Shown piece after piece: positions 52,578-61,578 of a DNA stretch of 64,000 bases (positions are counted from its first letter, which is position 1; each line of letters opens with the position of its first letter). The DNA comes from Actinorhabdospora filicis (GTDB taxonomy: Bacteria > Actinomycetota > Actinomycetes > Mycobacteriales > Micromonosporaceae), in contig NZ_BSTX01000004.1 of the NCBI RefSeq assembly GCF_030269765.1, forward strand, positions 62,001 through 126,000, given 5' to 3'. Made by a program: the position numbers and the translations under genes. A model generated the notes under the pieces. That model did not search any database. It was not told the origin of the DNA and saw nothing but the letters and a program-made list of their open reading frames with translations.

Positions 52578-53180
52578 GTGCCCTCGGTACATCCCCGCTC
52601 GCCCGGTTCCACGATGCTCACCGTCGCCGGGTGCCTCAGCGTGCTCACGGCGGTGCCCGCCTTCATCGCCCTCGCCGGGGTGTGGGGATCGGTGCCCGTC
52701 GCCGACTCGCCGATCCTCCAGGTGCTCTTCGCCGCGCACCTCCTGGTGAACCTGCTCCCGCCGGTGGCCGGGATCGTCACCATCGCGCTGGCTCGATCGT
52801 TGAACCGGGTGCGGTACCTGATCCTGGCCATCACCCTGACCGCCGCGTCCCTGCTCGCCACCGTGATCCCGACTCCGATGGCATCCGGGCTTCCGCCGGC
52901 CGGTTGCGCATCGCTCATCGTCTCGGTCATCGCGCTCGCCCTGACCGGGCGGTTGACCGAGCGCGCCGCCCCGGCCGTCGGGCCGTACGGGGGTGAGTTC
53001 ACCGTGCCCGCCGTGGCCCCTCCGGCCATCTCCGGCCCTGCCCACGCGCCCGAGCCCACGGCCGCGCCGCGGCCCGGAGCGAGCCGTGTTGGCATGGGCG
53101 CCGTCCCCGGCCCCCTCGACCCGGCCGCGCCCATCCGCCTGCGCCCGGCGTCCCCACCGTCCCCGCGCGACCGCGCCTGA
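52578..53180 (+). CDS. Small membrane protein with disordered C-tail
   Basis: 200 residues from GTG at 52578, which has GGAGGAG 9 nt upstream; the frame is open back to 52542. Three to four helices (LTVAGCLSVLTAVPAFIALAGV, ILQVLFAAHLLVNLLPPVAGIVTIAL, YLILAITLTAASLLATVI, CASLIVSVIALALTG) and a Pro/Ala-rich cytoplasmic tail. No family recognised. Probably a single-gene transcript ending before the tRNA terminator. Confidence 0.6.
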   Translation: MPSVHPRSPGSTMLTVAGCLSVLTAVPAFIALAGVWGSVPVADSPILQVLFAAHLLVNLLPPVAGIVTIALARSLNRVRYLILAITLTAASLLATVIPTPMASGLPPAGCASLIVSVIALALTGRLTERAAPAVGPYGGEFTVPAVAPPAISGPAHAPEPTAAPRPGASRVGMGAVPGPLDPAAPIRLRPASPPSPRDRA

Positions 53181-53210
53181 GCCCCGCCCACCCGTCCCCG
53201 GGCAAGCGAA

Positions 53211-53237
53211 AAGGCCAGGTCATCTGACCTGGCCCTT
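53211..53237 (-). terminator. Terminator of tRNA-Pro
   Basis: On the minus strand, GGCCAGGTCA pairs with TGACCTGGCC over a short loop and runs into TTTT toward 53208. It lies directly downstream of the tRNA and may also stop the convergent membrane-protein gene. Confidence 0.85.
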
Positions 53238-53249
53238 CATTCCTTACAG

Positions 53250-53326
53250 TGGTCGGGATGGCGGGATTTGAACCCACGACCCCCTCGTCCCGAACGAGGT
53301 ACGCTACCAAGCTGCGCCACATCCCG
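53250..53326 (-). tRNA. tRNA-Pro (anticodon CGG)
   Basis: 77 nt with encoded CCA. The acceptor stem pairs CGGGATG with CATCCCG. The D arm, anticodon arm CCTCG-TTCGGGA-CGAGG (anticodon CGG at loop positions 34-36) and T arm GTGGGTTCAAATCCCGC are intact. It reads CCG proline codons, which are common in this GC-rich genome. Confidence 0.95.
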
Positions 53327-53399
53327 GTATTGCCGACAGCACCGATTTCATGCTGCCGGGCAATAGTAGCGGACGCCCGAAGGCCCCCGCCAACCGGTA

Positions 53400-54290
53400 T
53401 CACCCACGTGGAACCAGTGTGAGCACGCTCGCCTCGGGCGGGCACGCGAAGCGCACGGGCGCCGTCGGGCTCGTCCCCATTCCGGCCGAAACGTGCAGGT
53501 ACGACTCGCCGTGGCGGTGCAGGCCCTTGACGCGCGCGCGGTCCAGGTCGCAGTTGGTGACCAGGGCGCCGTAGAACGGGACGCACACCTGGCCGCCGTG
53601 GGTGTGCCCGGCGGTGATGAGGTCGAAGCCGTCGGCCTCGAAGGCGTCGAGGATGCGCAGGACCGGCGCGTGCGTCACGCCGATGCGCACGTCGGCGTCG
53701 GGGGACGCGGGACCGGCCACGGCGTCGTAGTCGTCGAGCTCGATGTGCGGGTCGTCGACGCCGGACAGCTCCACCGAGCGGCCACCGGCCTTGACGGTGG
53801 TGCGGGCGTTGTTCAGGTCGACCCAGCCGCCGCCGGTGAGCAGCGCGCGCAGGTCCTCGGTGGGCAGGGCCGTGCCGGGGCGGTTCACCTTGTGCTTGTT
53901 GAAGTAGCCGAAGGGGTTCTTCAGCACCGGCCCGAAGTAGTCGTTGGAACCGAACACGAAGGCGCCCGGGTAGTCGAACAGCGGCTCCAGCGCGCGCGCC
54001 ACGCCCGGGACGGCGTCCGGGTGGGCGAGGTTGTCGCCGGTCAGCAGCACCAGGTCCGGGTCCAGCGCCGCCAGGGACGCCGTCCAGTCCTGCTTGAGGC
54101 GCTGGTTGGGCGTCATGTGCAGGTCGCTGATCTGCAGGACGCGCAAGGGCTCGGCGTCCGGTGCCAGGACCGGCACGTCGAAGCGCCGGAGGGTGAACTT
54201 GAGCCGCTCGTACAGCGACGCGTAGGCGAGCGTGGCGGCCCCGGCCGCGGCGAGAACCGTCGCGGCGGCGATAACCCTGCGCTTTCTCAT
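53400..54290 (-). CDS. Membrane-anchored metallophosphoesterase (YaeI-like)
   Basis: 296 residues. N-terminal helix RVIAAATVLAAAGAATLAYASLY. Calcineurin-like motifs in order: LQISDLHMTPNQ (D-x-H), LLTGDNLA (G-D-N), FGSNDYFG (G-N-D/E), GVTHAPV and AGHTHGGQVCVPFYG (G-H-x-H). Two-metal phosphoesterase of the YaeI/YkuE group, thought to act on lipid-linked phosphates or UDP-sugars. The start is ATG at 54290, divergent from YqeY by 25 nt. Confidence 0.88.
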   Translation of the reverse strand: MRKRRVIAAATVLAAAGAATLAYASLYERLKFTLRRFDVPVLAPDAEPLRVLQISDLHMTPNQRLKQDWTASLAALDPDLVLLTGDNLAHPDAVPGVARALEPLFDYPGAFVFGSNDYFGPVLKNPFGYFNKHKVNRPGTALPTEDLRALLTGGGWVDLNNARTTVKAGGRSVELSGVDDPHIELDDYDAVAGPASPDADVRIGVTHAPVLRILDAFEADGFDLITAGHTHGGQVCVPFYGALVTNCDLDRARVKGLHRHGESYLHVSAGMGTSPTAPVRFACPPEASVLTLVPRG

Positions 54291-54315
54291 GGCTTACAGG
54301 GTAGTTTCGTCACTC

Positions 54316-54774
54316 ATGAGCACGAGCAAGGGGCAGCTGGAGACCGATCTGCACACGGCCATGAAGGCCCGCGACGAGCTGACCACGTCGACCCTGCGCA
54401 TGGCCCTCACCGCCATCCGCGTCGCCGAGGTCGCCGGTAAGACCGCGCGGGAACTCTCCGACGACGAGATCCGCCAGGTCCTGCTGAAGGAGGCCAAGAA
54501 GCGCCGCGAGGCCGCCGAGGCCTTCGCCGACGCCGGCCGCACCGAGAAGGCCGAGCTGGAGCTGGCCGAAGAGGGCGTCCTGCTGCGCTACCTGCCGGCC
54601 CCGCTGACCGAGGACGAACTCGCCGCGCTCGTCGCGACGACCATCGCCGAGGGCGGCTTCACGGGCATGGGCTCGATGGGCCAGGCGATGAAGGCCGTCC
54701 AGGCCGCCGTCGCCGGACGCGCCGACGGCAAGGCCGTCTCGGCGCTGGTCCGCGCGAAGCTCCAAGAAGGCTGA
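54316..54774 (+). CDS. GatB/YqeY domain protein
   Basis: 152 residues, ATG at 54316. LETDLHTAMKARDELTTSTLRMALTAI, then VLLKEAKKRREAAEAFADAGR and LRYLPAPLTEDELAALVATTI; C-terminal MGSMGQAMKAVQAAVAGRADGKAVSALVRAKL is the GatB/Yqey tRNA-binding tail. May aid amide-tRNA formation; a stand-alone role is unproven. The short 5' gap suggests leaderless or near-leaderless transcription. A terminator follows at 54852. Confidence 0.88.
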   Translation: MSTSKGQLETDLHTAMKARDELTTSTLRMALTAIRVAEVAGKTARELSDDEIRQVLLKEAKKRREAAEAFADAGRTEKAELELAEEGVLLRYLPAPLTEDELAALVATTIAEGGFTGMGSMGQAMKAVQAAVAGRADGKAVSALVRAKLQEG

Positions 54775-54851
54775 CCCCGCGGGCTGACTCCGCGGGCTGA
54801 CCCCGCACACCACGGTGCCGCATGAAGCGGCACCGCACGAACACGCCTGAC

Positions 54852-54875
54852 GGCCCCGGTCACCCGACCGGGGCC
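54852..54875 (+). terminator. Hairpin after YqeY
   Basis: GGCCCCGGTC (54852-54861) pairs with GACCGGGGCC (54866-54875) over a 4-nt loop. A near-identical hairpin occurs at 55468-55499 for the opposite direction. Confidence 0.6.
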
Positions 54876-55069
54876 GCTCGCTGTCGCCGGACTTCCGGTG
54901 TGCGCGCCGAAGACCGCGCCGGACGCGGGTGCCGCTGTGACGCCCGCCTTCGAGCGGGGGAACGCCCGGCGGCGGAATCGGTGCGATCGAGGGAGTCCCG
55001 CCCCCCATCGCGCCGGTGCCGCGGCGACCGCGCGCGCGGCACACCGGGACGCGGCGAGAGCGCACCGGC

Positions 55070-55361
55070 CCGGATCACCCGGTCCGCCGGTCGTCCCCGA
55101 CGATCGCCTTGCCCGGGCACGACGCGTCACGCTGGCCGCGCCCGTTGGTGCGCGAGGCTCGCGGCACCGCGAGCCGGTGCCCGGCGGGACCCGCCCGCAC
55201 ACCACCGCATCGTGGCCGGATCACCCGGTCCGCCGGTCGTCCCCGGCGATCGCCTCACCCGGGCACGACGCGTCACGCTGGCCGCGCCCGTTGGCGCGCG
55301 AGGCTCGCGGCACCGCGAGCCGGTGCCCGGCGGGACCCGCCCGCACACCACCGCATCGAGG
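55070..55361. repeat. 146-bp tandem direct repeat, two near-identical copies
   Basis: A unit beginning CCGGATCACCCGGTCCGCC occurs at 55070-55215 and again at 55216-55361 with only a handful of substitutions; a third unit starts CCGGATCGTCC at 55362 but quickly diverges. Each unit contains GGCTCGCGG-CA-CCGCGAGCC, a perfect palindrome, and GCACGACGCGTCACGCTGGC. It is within the 750-bp gap between YqeY and ponA2 that has no gene with sensible codon use. Confidence 0.85.
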
Positions 55362-55467
55362 CCGGATCGTCCACCCCACCGCGCGTCCCGCCCACCGGCC
55401 CCACCGGCGATGCCGCCAGGAGCGCGGCCCTCACCCGCCCTCCATGCGCAAGGGGCTCCCACCCACG

Positions 55468-55499
55468 CGACGGCCCCGGTCCGAAGACCGGGGCCGTCG
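55468..55499 (-). terminator. Terminator of ponA2
   Basis: CGACGGCCCCGGTC (55468-55481) pairs with GACCGGGGCCGTCG (55486-55499), a 14-bp perfect stem with CGAA loop, 28 nt after the ponA2 stop. Confidence 0.75.
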
Positions 55500-55526
55500 C
55501 GTCGTTCTCAGCCCGAGCGAGCCGTC

Positions 55527-58082
55527 CTACCCGTGCCCATGCCCGTTGCCGGGACCGTTGTTGTCGTTCGGCGGCGGGCAGAACCAGGTTCCGCAGTCCG
55601 GTAAGTTCGGCCCGTCGTCATCGTCGTCGCCGGGATTGTCCGGATCGCCTGACGCGGGCGGGTTCTTCGGGCGCTCGCCGGAGCTCTTGAGGAGCTGGAT
55701 CGTCGAGCCCTTCGGCGCGCGGTCGCCGGGAGAAGCGGCGTAGATGGTGCCGGTTGGGCAGTTCGACAGGTCGCCGTTGACGACCTCGACCTTGAAGCCC
55801 CGGTTGGTCATCTTGGCCGTGGCGTCCTCGACGGAGTCGCAGTTGACGCTCGGGACGTCGGTGGGGTCCTTGCCGACGATCATCTGCTCCGAGGGCGTCT
55901 TGAACTTCGCCTCGGGCAGGTCCTTCACCGCGGCCGACAGGATCTTCTCCGACACGTCGTAGTGCGGCGCCGTGGGGACGTAGAACTCCTTCGGCACGTA
56001 GTCGGGGTCGGTGTGGAAGGTGGCCAGGGCGGCGTTCGGGGTGAAGCCGGCGAACCAGAGGGACCCGTTGTCGGTGGTTCCGGTCTTGCCGGCCACGTCG
56101 CGGTTGCCCGGCAGGGACAGGGGCCCGCTGAAGGTGCCGCCGTTGCACTTGGAGGTCGAGGAGTTGCTCATGACCGGGCAGCGGGCCGCGTCGGTGGTCG
56201 CGCGGGCCACGTCCTGCGAGATCACCTGCTGGCACTCGGGGTCACCGGCGGCGACCTTGTTGCCGTCGCGGTCGTAGAGCTCCTGGATCGGGGTGGGCTT
56301 GCAGTACTTGCCCTCCGCGCCCAGGGTGGCGTAGGCGTTGGCGACCTCCATGGGGGTCGTCGCGGCGGTGCCGAGGGTGATCGAGCCCCAGGTGCCCGGC
56401 TCCTGGCACTGGAGGGTGTTGCCCTCGAAGTCCTTCAGGTTCTGGCAACCGGGCGTCGCGTGTTCCTTGTCGACGTTGTTGTGCCAGGTGATGCCCATCT
56501 TCTCCCACGTGCGGATGACCTTCTCGGCGCCGAGGCGGTCGATGAGCTGGGCGAAGTAGGTGTTGATGGACCGGCCGAAGCCCTGCCACATGTTGGCGCG
56601 GATGTCCATCCACTTGGGGTTGTCGTTCTTCGGGCACCACTTGTACTCGCCGCTGGGCAGCTTCTGGCCGCAGGTGCCGCTGCCCTTCGGGTCGTATCCG
56701 GCGCCGTACTTGAAGGACGCGTACGGCGACTTGTTGTTGAAGGTGGTGTTCAGCGGCATGCCCTGTTCCAGGGCGGTGACCATGGTGAACATCTTCGCCG
56801 TGGAGCCGATCTGGTAACCGCCGACGCCGTCGTCGTTGCTGGTGAACAGCGGGACGGTGGTGTTGGGGTAGGTGCCCTTGAAGCCCTTCGCGGCCAGCCG
56901 GGGATCGGAGTGCGGCCCGTTCTTGGAGGTGTCCAGGCTGTAGGTCCGGTTGACCGCCATCGACCGCACGCGGCCGGTGCCGGGCTCGATCACGACGGTG
57001 CCCAGGACGCGGTGGTTGCTCTTGTCCTCGTCGCGGAGGATGGCCTTCATCGCGGTGGCCTGGAGGTCGGGGTCGAGCGAGGTGACGATCTTGTAGCCGC
57101 CCTGCTTCAGCCGCGCCAGGCGCTCGGTCTCACTGGAACCGAAGGCCGGGTTCTTCTTCCACCAGTCCTTGAGGAAGTCACAGAAGAAGCCCCAGTCGTT
57201 GTATTTCTGCGGGACCTCGACGCACTCCGAGGGCGGCGGGTTCAGCTTGAACTCCAAGGGGGTGTTGCGGGCCTCGTCGGCCTGCTCCTTGGTGATCTTC
57301 TTGGTCTCCACCATGCGATCCAGCACGTGGTCGCGGCGGGTCAGCGCCTCGGTCTTGTCCTCTTTGGACGGATCGTAGGCGCCGGGCGCCTGCACCAGAC
57401 CGGCGATCAGCGCGGCCTCGCCGATGGTCAGATCCTTGGGGTCCTTGGAGAAGTAGGCGCGGGCGGCGGCGTGAATGCCGTAGGCGCGGTTGCCGAAGAA
57501 CGCGATGTTCAGGTACCGGCTGAGGATCTCGTCCTTGCTCAGTTCCTTCTCGATCGCCATCGCGTAGCGCATCTCGCGGATCTTGCGGGCCGGAGTGTCC
57601 TCTGTGGCCTCGAAGATCTCCTCGTCGGTCTTGGCGTTGTATTTCAAGACATTCCGCACATATTGCATGGTCAAAGTGGACGCGCCCTCTTGAACTTGGC
57701 CTCCGGCGCTATTTGCCAGCAACGCGCGCACAACCCCATGGGGGTCTACTCCGTTGTGCTGATAGAAGCGGCTGTCCTCGACGGCGATGATCGCGTCCTT
57801 CATGACCTGAGGGACGTCCTCAGAGTTCACGTTGACACGACTCTCGTCGTAGAAGGAGGTGATGAGCGTCTTGCCGTCATTGGCCAGCACCTCCGTCAGG
57901 AGGGGGATCGGCTCCACCTTCAGCTCGTCGGGCAGGTCGTCAAAGGATTCGGCGCCTGCCTTGGCCGCCAGGCCGGAAACGGCCACGGCGGGAAACGCCG
58001 CCGCCGCAACGACCAGGCCGGCCAGCAGTCCGCACACCAAAAGTGATGTGACGTTGTTGAGCAGGCTGCGGTCCCGGGGCAT
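55527..58082 (-). CDS. ponA2: Class A penicillin-binding protein with PASTA domain (PonA2-like)
   Basis: About 851 residues from the ATG at 58082 (MPRDRSLLNNVTSLL); in-frame GTGs at 58115 and 58091 are alternatives. Order: short cytoplasmic head, membrane helix (VCGLLAGLVVAAAAFPAVAV), GT51 glycosyltransferase (AIIAVEDSRFYQHNGVDPHGVVRA, residues about 100-280), transpeptidase with GSTAKMF (S-x-x-K), GRSINTYF (S-x-N) and KTGTT, then one PASTA domain (GKDPTDVPSVNCDSVEDATA) and an acidic Pro/Asn-rich tail ending HGHG. It polymerises and cross-links peptidoglycan. Divergent from whiB4, as in mycobacteria. Confidence 0.92.
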   Translation of the reverse strand: MPRDRSLLNNVTSLLVCGLLAGLVVAAAAFPAVAVSGLAAKAGAESFDDLPDELKVEPIPLLTEVLANDGKTLITSFYDESRVNVNSEDVPQVMKDAIIAVEDSRFYQHNGVDPHGVVRALLANSAGGQVQEGASTLTMQYVRNVLKYNAKTDEEIFEATEDTPARKIREMRYAMAIEKELSKDEILSRYLNIAFFGNRAYGIHAAARAYFSKDPKDLTIGEAALIAGLVQAPGAYDPSKEDKTEALTRRDHVLDRMVETKKITKEQADEARNTPLEFKLNPPPSECVEVPQKYNDWGFFCDFLKDWWKKNPAFGSSETERLARLKQGGYKIVTSLDPDLQATAMKAILRDEDKSNHRVLGTVVIEPGTGRVRSMAVNRTYSLDTSKNGPHSDPRLAAKGFKGTYPNTTVPLFTSNDDGVGGYQIGSTAKMFTMVTALEQGMPLNTTFNNKSPYASFKYGAGYDPKGSGTCGQKLPSGEYKWCPKNDNPKWMDIRANMWQGFGRSINTYFAQLIDRLGAEKVIRTWEKMGITWHNNVDKEHATPGCQNLKDFEGNTLQCQEPGTWGSITLGTAATTPMEVANAYATLGAEGKYCKPTPIQELYDRDGNKVAAGDPECQQVISQDVARATTDAARCPVMSNSSTSKCNGGTFSGPLSLPGNRDVAGKTGTTDNGSLWFAGFTPNAALATFHTDPDYVPKEFYVPTAPHYDVSEKILSAAVKDLPEAKFKTPSEQMIVGKDPTDVPSVNCDSVEDATAKMTNRGFKVEVVNGDLSNCPTGTIYAASPGDRAPKGSTIQLLKSSGERPKNPPASGDPDNPGDDDDDGPNLPDCGTWFCPPPNDNNGPGNGHGHG

Positions 58083-58287
58083 CCACTTCACCGCCTCAGA
58101 GTACGTGACCCGCACCCGGCCTCTGCCGGGCCGCGGGAGGGGTCCACAAGGGCCCATGACAGTGACGCACAGGCCCTCACCGGGGGTTGTGCCTTCAGGG
58201 TAGCCGTAACCGCATCGTGATCATATTGCCGCCAAGGGGTAGCCATATCCGCGCAGAGCGGGTACTGTCCGAATCCGACAGCAACAG

Positions 58288-58309
58288 TGTGTAACTGATC
58301 GACTACACA
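58288..58309. promoter_or_regulatory. Inverted repeat between ponA2 and whiB4
   Basis: TGTGTA (58288-58293) and TACACA (58304-58309) form a perfect inverted repeat with a 10-bp spacer in the divergent promoter region, 87 bp before the whiB4 start. It does not match the CRP consensus spacing. It may bind a regulator of whiB4 or ponA2. Confidence 0.4.
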
Positions 58310-58395
58310 TCCGTTCGGGGTGGGAAAGCCGAAGGGTGTTTACGTCATCAGACCTGGGGGCAAGAGGTACGAAACAAGAAGGTGGGGATGTGCCG

Positions 58396-58710
58396 ATGGA
58401 GTTGTTGGTCGACTGGGCGAGTCAGGCCGCGTGCCGGGAAGGCGATCCGGACGCGCTCTTCGTGCAGGGAGCTGAACAGAACGCGGCCAAGAAGGTCTGC
58501 CGCGCCTGCCCTGTGCGGATGGAGTGCCTGGCGGACGCTCTGGACAACCGCATCGAGTTCGGGGTCTGGGGTGGCATGACCGAGCGTGAACGCCGCGCTC
58601 TATTGCGCAAGCACACCGATGTCCGCAGTTGGCGTCGCGTCTTCGAGAAGGCGCTGACCGAGGAGGCCACAAAGAAGGGTGGCCGCTCCCTCACGCCGAG
58701 CGGTTTCTAG
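58396..58710 (+). CDS. whiB4: WhiB-family Fe-S regulator (WhiB4/WblA type)
   Basis: 104 residues from ATG at 58396; GGGG lies 8 nt upstream, and GTG at 58390 is an alternative. The four Fe-S cysteines are Cys13, Cys35, Cys38 and Cys44 (KKVCRACPVRMEC). FGVWGGMTERERRALLRK is the G-V-W-G-G turn plus basic helix. FVQGAEQNAAKKVC and ECLADALDNRIEFGVWGG are diagnostic of WhiB4/WblA. It senses oxygen or NO through a 4Fe-4S cluster; WblA represses antioxidant and antibiotic genes and controls sporulation. Neighbours match Rv3681c. Confidence 0.92.
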   Translation: MELLVDWASQAACREGDPDALFVQGAEQNAAKKVCRACPVRMECLADALDNRIEFGVWGGMTERERRALLRKHTDVRSWRRVFEKALTEEATKKGGRSLTPSGF

Positions 58711-58868
58711 TTTTCGTACACCGGTTCCAAATCACGACCACGCCGCTCGACTCGGGTACCCGGCATTCCGAGTCGGGCGGCTTTCTGCATCCACGCGCAT
58801 TCTTCCCGTGCAATTCTCATCGCGCGAATTGCGTGGGAAAACCCGACTAGCACGATTCCGGGACCGGG

Positions 58869-59981
58869 TCAACCGGCGGCGAGCAGGTCCCCGATGTCGC
58901 GCAGGGCCGCCAGATCGTGGACGTCGCCGGCCTGCGCCTCCACCCGCGTCACCGGGATCTCCGGATGCGCGGCGGTGAAGCGGGCGGCCACCCGGGCCTC
59001 GCGGTCCACCTGCGCCACCAGGTCGGCGTGGATGCGCAGGACCCCCGACGTCACCGGCGACAGCTCCGCCTCCTCCAGCCCCTCGGCCGCGCCGAGGCTG
59101 CGCTGCACCGACAGCTCCGGCACCGCGGTGGTGTGCACGCGGTTGAGGACGAGCCCCGCCAGCGGCATCCGCTCCTCGGTGAGCCGTCCCGCGAAGTACG
59201 CGGCCTCCCGCACGGCGTCCGGCTCGGGCGTGGCCACCACGAGGAACGCCGTCTCCCGGTCCTGGAGGACCTTGTAGGTCTGGTCGGCGCGGCGGCGGAA
59301 ACCGCCGAAGGTCGAGTCCAGCGAGGACACGAACGTGCCGATGTCGGTGAGCAGCCGCGCGCCCAGGATCTTGGCGATCGTGCCGGTGAAGAACGACGTC
59401 GCCGCCGTCATCACCGAGAACACGCTGCGCCCGCCCTTGGCCGGGGCCAGCAGCAGCCGCAGCATCTTGCCGTCCAGGAACCGGGCCAGGCGCTGCGGCG
59501 CGTCCAGGAAGTCCAGTGCGGACCGTGACGGCGGGGTGTCGACGACGATGAGGTCCCAGCGGTCGGCGGCCCGCAGCTGCGCCAGCTTCTCCATCGCCAT
59601 GTACTCCTGCGTCCCGGAGAACGTCGAGCTCATCGCCTGGTAGAAGGGGTTGGCGAAGATCTCCTGCGCCTTCTCCTTGCTGGTGTGGGACAGCACCACC
59701 TCGTCGAAGGTGCGCTTCATGTCCAGCATCATTGCGTCGAGCCGCCCGCCGGTCGTGCGGTCCACCGTGCGGGGCGTGTTCGACAGCTCGGTCAGCCCCA
59801 GGGACTGCGCCAGCCGCCGCGCCGGGTCGATGGTCAGCACCACCGCCTCCCGCCCGTGCTTCTCGGCGGCCCGCAGCGCCAGCGCGGCCGCGGTCGTGGT
59901 CTTGCCCACACCACCGGACCCGCAGCACACGATGATGCGGACGCTCCCGTCGCCCAGCAGCGCGTCGATGTCCAGGCTCAC
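58869..59981 (-). CDS. ArsA/Get3-like ATPase, partner 2 (Rv3680-like)
   Basis: 370 residues, GTG start overlapping the upstream stop (GTGA). Deviant Walker A: CCGSGGVGKTTTAAALAL. Switch I region: LTIDPARRLAQSLGL. A2 motif VVDTPPSRSALDFLDAPQRL. It lacks a membrane domain. In mycobacteria the pair Rv3679/Rv3680 forms a Get3-like complex important under glycerol/redox stress, with no arsenite pump nearby here either. The two genes are translationally coupled. Confidence 0.88.
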   Translation of the reverse strand: MSLDIDALLGDGSVRIIVCCGSGGVGKTTTAAALALRAAEKHGREAVVLTIDPARRLAQSLGLTELSNTPRTVDRTTGGRLDAMMLDMKRTFDEVVLSHTSKEKAQEIFANPFYQAMSSTFSGTQEYMAMEKLAQLRAADRWDLIVVDTPPSRSALDFLDAPQRLARFLDGKMLRLLLAPAKGGRSVFSVMTAATSFFTGTIAKILGARLLTDIGTFVSSLDSTFGGFRRRADQTYKVLQDRETAFLVVATPEPDAVREAAYFAGRLTEERMPLAGLVLNRVHTTAVPELSVQRSLGAAEGLEEAELSPVTSGVLRIHADLVAQVDREARVAARFTAAHPEIPVTRVEAQAGDVHDLAALRDIGDLLAAG

Positions 59982-60952
59982 CCCTGGCTCCCCTCGTCGG
60001 CCGTCATGAGGATGCGCGCGAGCTGGTAGAGGCCCGACAGGTCGATGCCCTCGGCCAGCAGCGGCAGTTCCACCAGCGGATACGGCTCGCCCGACAGCTC
60101 CGAACGCAGCCCCGCCTCCAGCTCCAGGCGCGTCTTGTGCGCCCGGACCTCGTCCAGCAGGCCCGTGACCACCGCCTTGTCGGCGGGCAGCCCGGCGGCG
60201 GCCAGCCCGCGTTTCAGCTCCGCCTGGGTGACCTTGGCGCCCTCCAGCGGATCGGTGCGCACCCCGTTCAGGATGATCGAGCCGACCGGCATGCCGTGCG
60301 CGGTCAGCTCGGTGATCGCGTCGGCGGTCTCCTGGACGGGCATGTCCTCCAGCAGCGTCACCACGTGCACCGCTGTCGTGGCCTTCGCGCGCAGGATCGC
60401 GGCCACGCCCTCGCTGTGGGTCTTGATGGGACCGACCTTGGCCAGCTTCGCCGCCTCCGCCGTCACGTTCAGGAACCGCGTCACCCGGCCCGTCGGCGGC
60501 GCGTCCAGCACCACCGCGTCATAGGCGCGGCGGCCGTTGACCATGCGCGTCGTGGCCTCCTTGACCTTCCCGGTCAGCAGGATGTCCCGCAGGCCCGGCG
60601 CGATCGTGGTGGCGAAGTCGATGGCGCCCAGCTTCTTCAGCGCCCGCCCGGCCCGGCCCAGCTTGTAGAACATCGCCAGGTAGTCCAGCAGCGCCTCCTC
60701 GGCGTCCACCGCCAGCGCGTACACCTGCCCGCCGTCCGGGCCGCGCGCGATCAGCCGCTCCTCATAGGGCAGCGGGGGGACGTCGAAGAGCTGCGCGATG
60801 CCCTGCCGCCCCTCGACCTCGACCAGCAGCGTCCGCCTGCCCCCCGAGGCCAGCGCCAGCGCCAGGGCCGCGGCGACCGTCGTCTTGCCGGTACCGCCCT
60901 TGCCGGTCACGATGTGCAATCGCCGGGACGGGAAGGACGCGGCTGGGGTCAC
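59978..60952 (-). CDS. ArsA/Get3-like ATPase, partner 1 (Rv3679-like)
   Basis: 324 residues. HIVTGKGGTGKTTVAAALALALASGGRRTLLVEVEG carries the deviant Walker A with the Lys of MinD/ArsA types. VVLDAPPTGRVTRFLN is the switch II. Shorter than partner 2. Both are expected to heterodimerise and bind a helical client. It is first in the operon; the stop TGA lies within the next GTG. Start ATG at 60952. Confidence 0.88.
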   Translation of the reverse strand: MTPAASFPSRRLHIVTGKGGTGKTTVAAALALALASGGRRTLLVEVEGRQGIAQLFDVPPLPYEERLIARGPDGGQVYALAVDAEEALLDYLAMFYKLGRAGRALKKLGAIDFATTIAPGLRDILLTGKVKEATTRMVNGRRAYDAVVLDAPPTGRVTRFLNVTAEAAKLAKVGPIKTHSEGVAAILRAKATTAVHVVTLLEDMPVQETADAITELTAHGMPVGSIILNGVRTDPLEGAKVTQAELKRGLAAAGLPADKAVVTGLLDEVRAHKTRLELEAGLRSELSGEPYPLVELPLLAEGIDLSGLYQLARILMTADEGSQG

Positions 60953-61027
60953 CTGCGGTCTCCGTCGTAACTCGGGCGGACGGCTGATGCGACCGCGTGG
61001 ACATCAGGCCCAAGGCTACGACGCGGA

Positions 61028-61480
61028 TCAGCCCGGCGTCGCGAACCCGCACACGTACCAGCGGGGGGCCTTGATCACAGTGAAGGTCCACGTGCTCGCC
61101 TCCGTGCCCGCCGACGTGGCGCTCGACACGTCGGCGGTGACGGTGGCGTTGCCGCCGCGCTCGCCGGTCGTGAGCACCTTGTCCCAGGTGATCGCGATCT
61201 TCTCGCCGGTCTTCTGCTCCTCGGCGGTGATCGCCTCAAGGTTGGCGGTGAAGTCGGAGTCGCGGATGTCGGGGCACACGTACCGGCGCGCGGCCTGCGG
61301 GTCCCGGTCGGCCAGCAGCGCGGTGAGGAAGCCGTCCACGGCGTCCTTCGGGCTGGCCGGGCCCCGGTCGGCGAGATTGTCGATCAAGAGGTAGCCGCCC
61401 ACCGCGGCGAGCGCGCAGAACGCCAAAAGCGCCGCGAGTATCGCGTAGACCCCGCCTTTCGGCTTCGTGCCGGGCTTCAT
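61028..61480 (-). CDS. Small membrane-anchored protein with NTF2/DUF4878-like exterior domain
   Basis: 150 residues. An N-terminal helix GGVYAILAALLAFCALAAVGGYLLI anchors it. The outside domain reads ASPKDAVDGFLTALLADRDPQAARRYVCPD, DSDFTANLEAI, then TVTADVSSATSAGTEASTWTFTVIKAPRWYVCGF, an NTF2-like cone with two Cys that could form a disulfide. I cannot name a specific family. It is 75 nt upstream of and on the same strand as the ArsA-like pair, in a separate transcript or shared with them. Confidence 0.7.
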   Translation of the reverse strand: MKPGTKPKGGVYAILAALLAFCALAAVGGYLLIDNLADRGPASPKDAVDGFLTALLADRDPQAARRYVCPDIRDSDFTANLEAITAEEQKTGEKIAITWDKVLTTGERGGNATVTADVSSATSAGTEASTWTFTVIKAPRWYVCGFATPG

Positions 61481-61578
61481 CTGGTCCTCCCGAGGGCAGC
61501 CTAACGCTCTGCCGGGTTTAACGCGTCAGCCTCCGGGAACGTGACGGGCTGCAAGAACGCTTCGGTATCGTTCGCCGC

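Noticed and set aside
55070-55361. CRISPR or attachment-site pair
   Set aside because: 146-bp adjacent copies without spacers and no integrase.
55962-58046. 694-codon plus-strand frame opposite ponA2
   Set aside because: Antisense shadow of a penicillin-binding protein with complete catalytic motifs.
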